A stretch of DNA of 7,727 bases from Thermoplasmatota archaeon (lineage in GTDB: Archaea; Thermoplasmatota; E2; DHVEG-1), in assembly GCA_022866015.1 (NCBI GenBank), contig JALHTX010000236.1, forward strand, positions 1 through 7,727, read 5' to 3'. Each line of letters opens with the position of its first letter. Position 1 is the stretch's first letter. The notes below the pieces were generated by a model. The model did no database searches, was not told where the DNA came from, and saw only the letters and a list, made by a program, of their open reading frames with translations. A program made the translations under genes and the position numbers. This document shows, in pieces, positions 5,049-7,727 of the stretch.

Positions 5049-6428
5049 TTAAAATATAAAAAACTCAAATGCAAGAACCCCTAAGCATATCAATAATGTT
5101 AGAGGCGTGATAATTAAACCATATTTTATAAATTCTTTAAAAGAAAAATTAATATTTTTATTTTTAAGAATTGAAATCCACATTATACCTGCTAGAGCAC
5201 CAAGAGGTGTAATATTTGCTCCAAGATTAGAACCTATAACCGTTGCAAATATCGCTGGAAGAGACAATGAACTTGCGGATACTTGAATAATAGGGACATA
5301 TGCAACAGTCATTGGGATATTGTTTAGAATGTTTGCTAAAAAAGCGGAAGAAAAACCAAAAAGAAAAACACTAGATACCATAGATTGACCAATAATATCT
5401 TTAAAAAAATTACCAAGGTCTGTAGTAACACCATATATTCTTAAGGCTTCTACTGATATAAACATAGCTAATACAAATGGAATAATACCAACTGGCATTC
5501 TTCTGAGCGTTTTTGTAACTTTAAACATATCTTTATTCATATTTTTTCTAATTACTCTTGCATAAGAATCCCTAATAACTAAGATAATTAACAAACCAAT
5601 TGCAAAACCAAATGATACCAACCATAAATCAATAGAAAAATAAGGTGCAATTGCAAGAAATATAATGCAACTAAAAAGAACAATGACTCCAAGAATCGCA
5701 CCTATTTTATCAGTTAAAGCATCAGCAGGATGAATAACTTCTAACTGTTTAACATTTATTTGTATTCTTTTTCTAAAAACCAAGTAAAGAAGCATTAGAT
5801 TTACCAAACCAGCAGCAACGGCTGGAAGAAACATCCATTTAAAATACTCAAGAAAATCAATCTGAAAAGCAGTTGCAAGAACAATATTTGTAGGATTACC
5901 AATATAAAGCATAATACTCCAAGTATTTGCTGCAAAAAACTCTGCAATCAGATAAGGAACAGGATCTATTTTTGCATTTTTAGTAAAATAATAAATAAAA
6001 GGCGTAAAAGTTAAGATAACAATATCATTTGATGTAAAAATCGTTAGAAAGGAAATAACAAAATAAAAAGAGAAAAAAAGTATCTTACCATTATTTTTAG
6101 AAAACTTTAAAGCTATACGTGCAAAATACTCAAAAAAACCTGTTATATCCAGATATATACTCATAAAAACCATCGAGAGAAAAAGAACCAATACTCCAAA
6201 TGGATTAAGAGAACCTTGACCACCTAAACCCCCAAGTATCTGCGAATAATTCAAAAAACCAAAAATTATAATTAAAAATGGGGCAAAAAGTGCACCAATA
6301 ATATATGTATCAATTTTTATTTTTCTATTAATAAGTCGAATATAAAAAAAAGGTCGTCTCATGATAAGAAAAACCATAATGAGGATTGACAGGATGAATA
6401 TTAATTCAACAAATATTTTATTATCCAT
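5049..6428 (-). CDS. ArsB/NhaD/SLC13-type (ion transporter superfamily) membrane transporter
   Basis: The 459-residue protein has about 11-12 membrane helices in two halves joined by a polar loop (about 286-312). Marks of the ArsB/NhaD/CitMHS group are present in both halves. The first has SNDIVIL (133-139) and GNPTNIVLA (177-185). The second has NNIPMTVAY (369-377) and GSNLGANITPLGALAG (399-414). These re-entrant helix motifs line the substrate site in related carriers. Family members export arsenite, exchange Na+ and H+, or take up anions such as dicarboxylates and sulfate; GNPTN and ITPLG resemble the ArsB-like branch most. No arsR, arsA or arsC gene lies nearby, so arsenite is not supported by context and the substrate stays open. 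Length is close to ArsB (about 430). The ATG has only a weak ribosome site (CAGG, eight bases upstream). The promoter carries three tandem 12-bp repeats. Confidence 0.88.
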   Translation of the reverse strand: MDNKIFVELIFILSILIMVFLIMRRPFFYIRLINRKIKIDTYIIGALFAPFLIIIFGFLNYSQILGGLGGQGSLNPFGVLVLFLSMVFMSIYLDITGFFEYFARIALKFSKNNGKILFFSFYFVISFLTIFTSNDIVILTFTPFIYYFTKNAKIDPVPYLIAEFFAANTWSIMLYIGNPTNIVLATAFQIDFLEYFKWMFLPAVAAGLVNLMLLYLVFRKRIQINVKQLEVIHPADALTDKIGAILGVIVLFSCIIFLAIAPYFSIDLWLVSFGFAIGLLIILVIRDSYARVIRKNMNKDMFKVTKTLRRMPVGIIPFVLAMFISVEALRIYGVTTDLGNFFKDIIGQSMVSSVFLFGFSSAFLANILNNIPMTVAYVPIIQVSASSLSLPAIFATVIGSNLGANITPLGALAGIMWISILKNKNINFSFKEFIKYGLIITPLTLLICLGVLAFEFFIF

Positions 6429-6447
6429 TTTAAAAACCTGAGAAATG

Positions 6448-6485
6448 AAATCTCTGTAAAAATCTTTGTATAAATCTCTATAAAG
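6448..6485 (-). promoter_or_regulatory. Transporter promoter with three tandem 12-bp repeats
   Basis: On the + strand three adjoining units read AAATCTCTGTAA (6448-6459), AAATCTTTGTAT (6460-6471) and AAATCTCTATAA (6472-6483). On the - strand the unit furthest from the gene overlaps a TATA box, CTTTATAGAG (6476-6485), which would start transcription near 6455 and give a leader of about 27 bases. The other two units fill the stretch between the box and the likely start site, where a bound repressor would block polymerase. Repeats and box are seen directly; their role is inference. Confidence 0.5.
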
Positions 6486-6505
6486 TATTTTTGTTTTTTA
6501 ATTAA

Positions 6506-6730
6506 TTATCTAATCGTAGTAAACTTTAAAATAACGCCAGTACCCTTAAGGTTCTCCTGAATTTTATCAATAAAAGCAAGTTCTTCAGATATCTTAGCAA
6601 TACCTTTCCAATCATACAAAAAATCATGATCACCCATATGATATTTCAGACCCATCTCTTTTAATTTATTAAAAATAATGGATGCTTTTTCGCCGTCCGA
6701 ACTTAGGAATACATCAATGTATGTTTCCAT
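6506..6730 (-). CDS. Stand-alone RAM/ACT-like (ferredoxin-fold) small protein
   Basis: The 74-residue protein reads as one beta-alpha-beta-beta-alpha-beta unit: strand TYIDVFLSS (3-11), helix EKASIIFNKLKEMG (14-27), strands LKYHMGDHDFLYDW (28-41), helix EELAFIDKIQENL (49-61) and strand TGVILKFTTI (64-73). The GDHDFLYDW turn corresponds to the GxxD turn of Lrp-type RAM domains, so a stand-alone ligand-sensing or oligomer-forming module is likely, but no exact family was recognised. His31, Asp34, His35 and Asp36 cluster and could bind a metal or ligand. The ATG has a good site, AGAGG, eight bases upstream. The gene lies between a four-helix membrane protein and the transporter on the same strand, and may sense a small molecule for that group. 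A possible TATA-like stretch lies at about 6750-6764. Confidence 0.7.
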   Translation of the reverse strand: METYIDVFLSSDGEKASIIFNKLKEMGLKYHMGDHDFLYDWKGIAKISEELAFIDKIQENLKGTGVILKFTTIR

Positions 6731-6802
6731 AAATATTTCCTCTATAGATAAATTAAATAAAACTATGCATCAAAATCCATAGATATTAATCTTTTTAATA
6801 AT

Positions 6803-7195
6803 TCAAAAAATAAGGTTTAAGTTTATAATAAAACCTAAAATAATTAAAAATATACTTAATAAATAAATTAGAAGTGTTTTTGGTGTAGTATGTTTCCAGC
6901 TTGGTACACTTTGATTTATTATAAAATTAGCTAAAAATACAAGCAAACCAATTATAGATATTACTGGTACATTTGCTATGATTAAACTAGATAATTGATA
7001 TATTATAGGAGCGCAAAAACCAAGTATAACCGTAGAAAAAAGATAAATTGCTATCGCTCCTTCTTTTGTGCGATATCTACCACCACTTACAAAACCAGTA
7101 GGTGTAATCTTATAGATTATTTTTGAAATAAAAGCTATAAAAATACCTGTTAAAATCAATGTACTCTGTTTAAATAATAAATTTATTATCTCCAA
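6803..7195 (-). CDS. Four-helix membrane protein, unknown function (TTG start)
   Basis: The 130-residue protein has four hydrophobic segments (about 11-28, 47-66, 69-93 and 107-129). The most polar and possibly functional part is the first loop, ITPTGFVSGGRYRTKEGAI (30-48). The third loop carries QSVPSWKHTTPK. No family was recognised. The start must be TTG: an in-frame stop lies at 7199-7201, no ATG occurs inside the protein, and the first GTG-type valine comes only after the first helix. The purine-rich GGGAGTGGGAT (7201-7211 on the - strand) gives it a ribosome site 5-11 bases upstream. The gene begins 28 bases after the preceding membrane protein gene ends, so the two are very probably one operon and may form one complex. 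Confidence 0.7.
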   Translation of the reverse strand: MEIINLLFKQSTLILTGIFIAFISKIIYKITPTGFVSGGRYRTKEGAIAIYLFSTVILGFCAPIIYQLSSLIIANVPVISIIGLLVFLANFIINQSVPSWKHTTPKTLLIYLLSIFLIILGFIINLNLIF

Positions 7196-7200
7196 GTTTT

Positions 7201-7211
7201 ATCCCACTCCC
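7201..7211 (-). promoter_or_regulatory. Ribosome binding site supporting the TTG start at 7195
   Basis: On the - strand GGGAGTGGGAT lies 5-11 bases before the TTG. It is the only ribosome-site-like element in the 28-base gap between the two membrane protein genes and supports the rare start codon. Confidence 0.5.
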
Positions 7212-7223
7212 TTATTTTATAGT

Positions 7224-7727
7224 TTAACGTTCTGATATCTTAATTTTTGTAGCATAATATTTTTTTAAAATAAAATATCCAAGACATGAACCTATAATAC
7301 CACTAATTAAGGCAATTATAACAACATTTGTATCCGAATATTTATTCGTTCTTAATATGAAAAAAAGCTGAATTAATATTGATCCAATTAAGATATTAAG
7401 TAATAAATGCTTGGTTTTTCCAGGTAACTCAAGTTTCGTATCAAGAAAATAGAAAATGCGAGAATTTTTATAATCATTAGGGTATTTAACATGATAGGCG
7501 TAATTTGCAGATAATTTTTTATTGGAAAAACCATCAACAATTAACTGTTTAAATTTATTTAATATTTCTTTTTTATTTTGTTTACCCATAAATGGTTTAT
7601 TCATATTCATACTTTTTTTAAGAAGATGCGGTGTTATAAGACAACTAATTATAATTAATAAAAGAGTAGCAGTTCTTATTTGTTGAGCAAATATACCTGT
7701 AGGATCACCATAAATACCTCTATCGAC
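7224..7727 (-). CDS. Membrane protein of unknown function, partial at the window edge
   Basis: The frame ends with TAA at 7224-7226 and is open all the way to the window edge, so the start lies outside. An ATG at 7610 would give 128 residues, but it has no ribosome site. The 39 codons before it are free of stops and read like protein: VDRGIYGDPTGIFAQQIRT, then a hydrophobic helix TATLLLIIISCLITPHLL. Of the 167 visible residues, three segments look membrane-spanning (about 19-36, 107-126 and 133-155), with a soluble loop of about 70 residues between the first and second (FKQLIVDGFSNKKLSANYAY and further). The product ends in a basic tail. No family was recognised. The GDPTGIFA-then-helix arrangement loosely resembles RTKEGAIA-then-helix in the next gene, so the two may be distant relatives. 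It probably shares an operon with that gene, 28 bases downstream. Confidence 0.65.
   Translation of the reverse strand, partial: VDRGIYGDPTGIFAQQIRTATLLLIIISCLITPHLLKKSMNMNKPFMGKQNKKEILNKFKQLIVDGFSNKKLSANYAYHVKYPNDYKNSRIFYFLDTKLELPGKTKHLLLNILIGSILIQLFFILRTNKYSDTNVVIIALISGIIGSCLGYFILKKYYATKIKISER

Noticed and set aside
5049..6428. Naming the transporter arsB (arsenite efflux)
   Set aside because: The family motifs are shared by several substrate classes and no arsR, arsA or arsC gene lies in the window.
1..7727. Mobile element, CRISPR array, toxin-antitoxin pair or defence island
   Set aside because: No transposase, integrase, regular spacer repeats, or recognisable nuclease/toxin motifs were seen on either strand.

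Overview
This is an AT-rich archaeal chromosome segment. Three genes support that call: a complete two-repeat TATA-binding protein (TBP), an Alba chromatin protein with the IKARGR core, and promoters and leaders that look archaeal (TATA boxes about 25 bases before the expected transcript start, short leaders, T-run terminators without GC-rich hairpins, GG-rich ribosome sites). The low GC content and gene set would fit a euryarchaeal or Thermoplasmatota-like lineage, but the lineage is inference only.

Layout. Positions 3-47 look like the last codons of an upstream gene. A 238-residue protein with two RAM (Lrp ligand-binding-like) domains and no DNA-binding domain follows directly (50-766). Next on the + strand are a divergent CorA-family membrane protein (960-2021), an RsmB/NOP-type RNA 5-methylcytosine methyltransferase with a NusB-like N-terminus (2245-3450) and Alba (3541-3879). 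Alba converges on the - strand TBP gene (4032-4583) across an imperfect palindrome that probably stops transcription from both sides. After a 271-base divergent promoter region comes a 63-residue two-helix membrane protein (4855-5046). It ends two bases from the stop of a - strand ArsB/NhaD/SLC13-type transporter (5049-6428). Upstream of the transporter on the - strand are a 74-residue stand-alone RAM-like protein (6506-6730), a four-helix membrane protein (6803-7195, TTG start) and a membrane protein whose frame stays open to the window edge (7224-7727).

How it fits together. The left and middle parts are mostly information-processing genes (RNA modification, chromatin, basal transcription) with a metal-ion channel relative beside them. 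The right part is a - strand group of membrane proteins plus a small putative sensor domain, which could be one transport unit of unknown substrate. The most interesting non-coding signals are a perfect 6-bp dyad astride a TATA-like element before the TBP gene, three tandem 12-bp repeats in the transporter promoter, and a six-codon frame with a good ribosome site ahead of alba. I see no mobile element, CRISPR array, rRNA or tRNA, and no clearly new defence or metabolic system.
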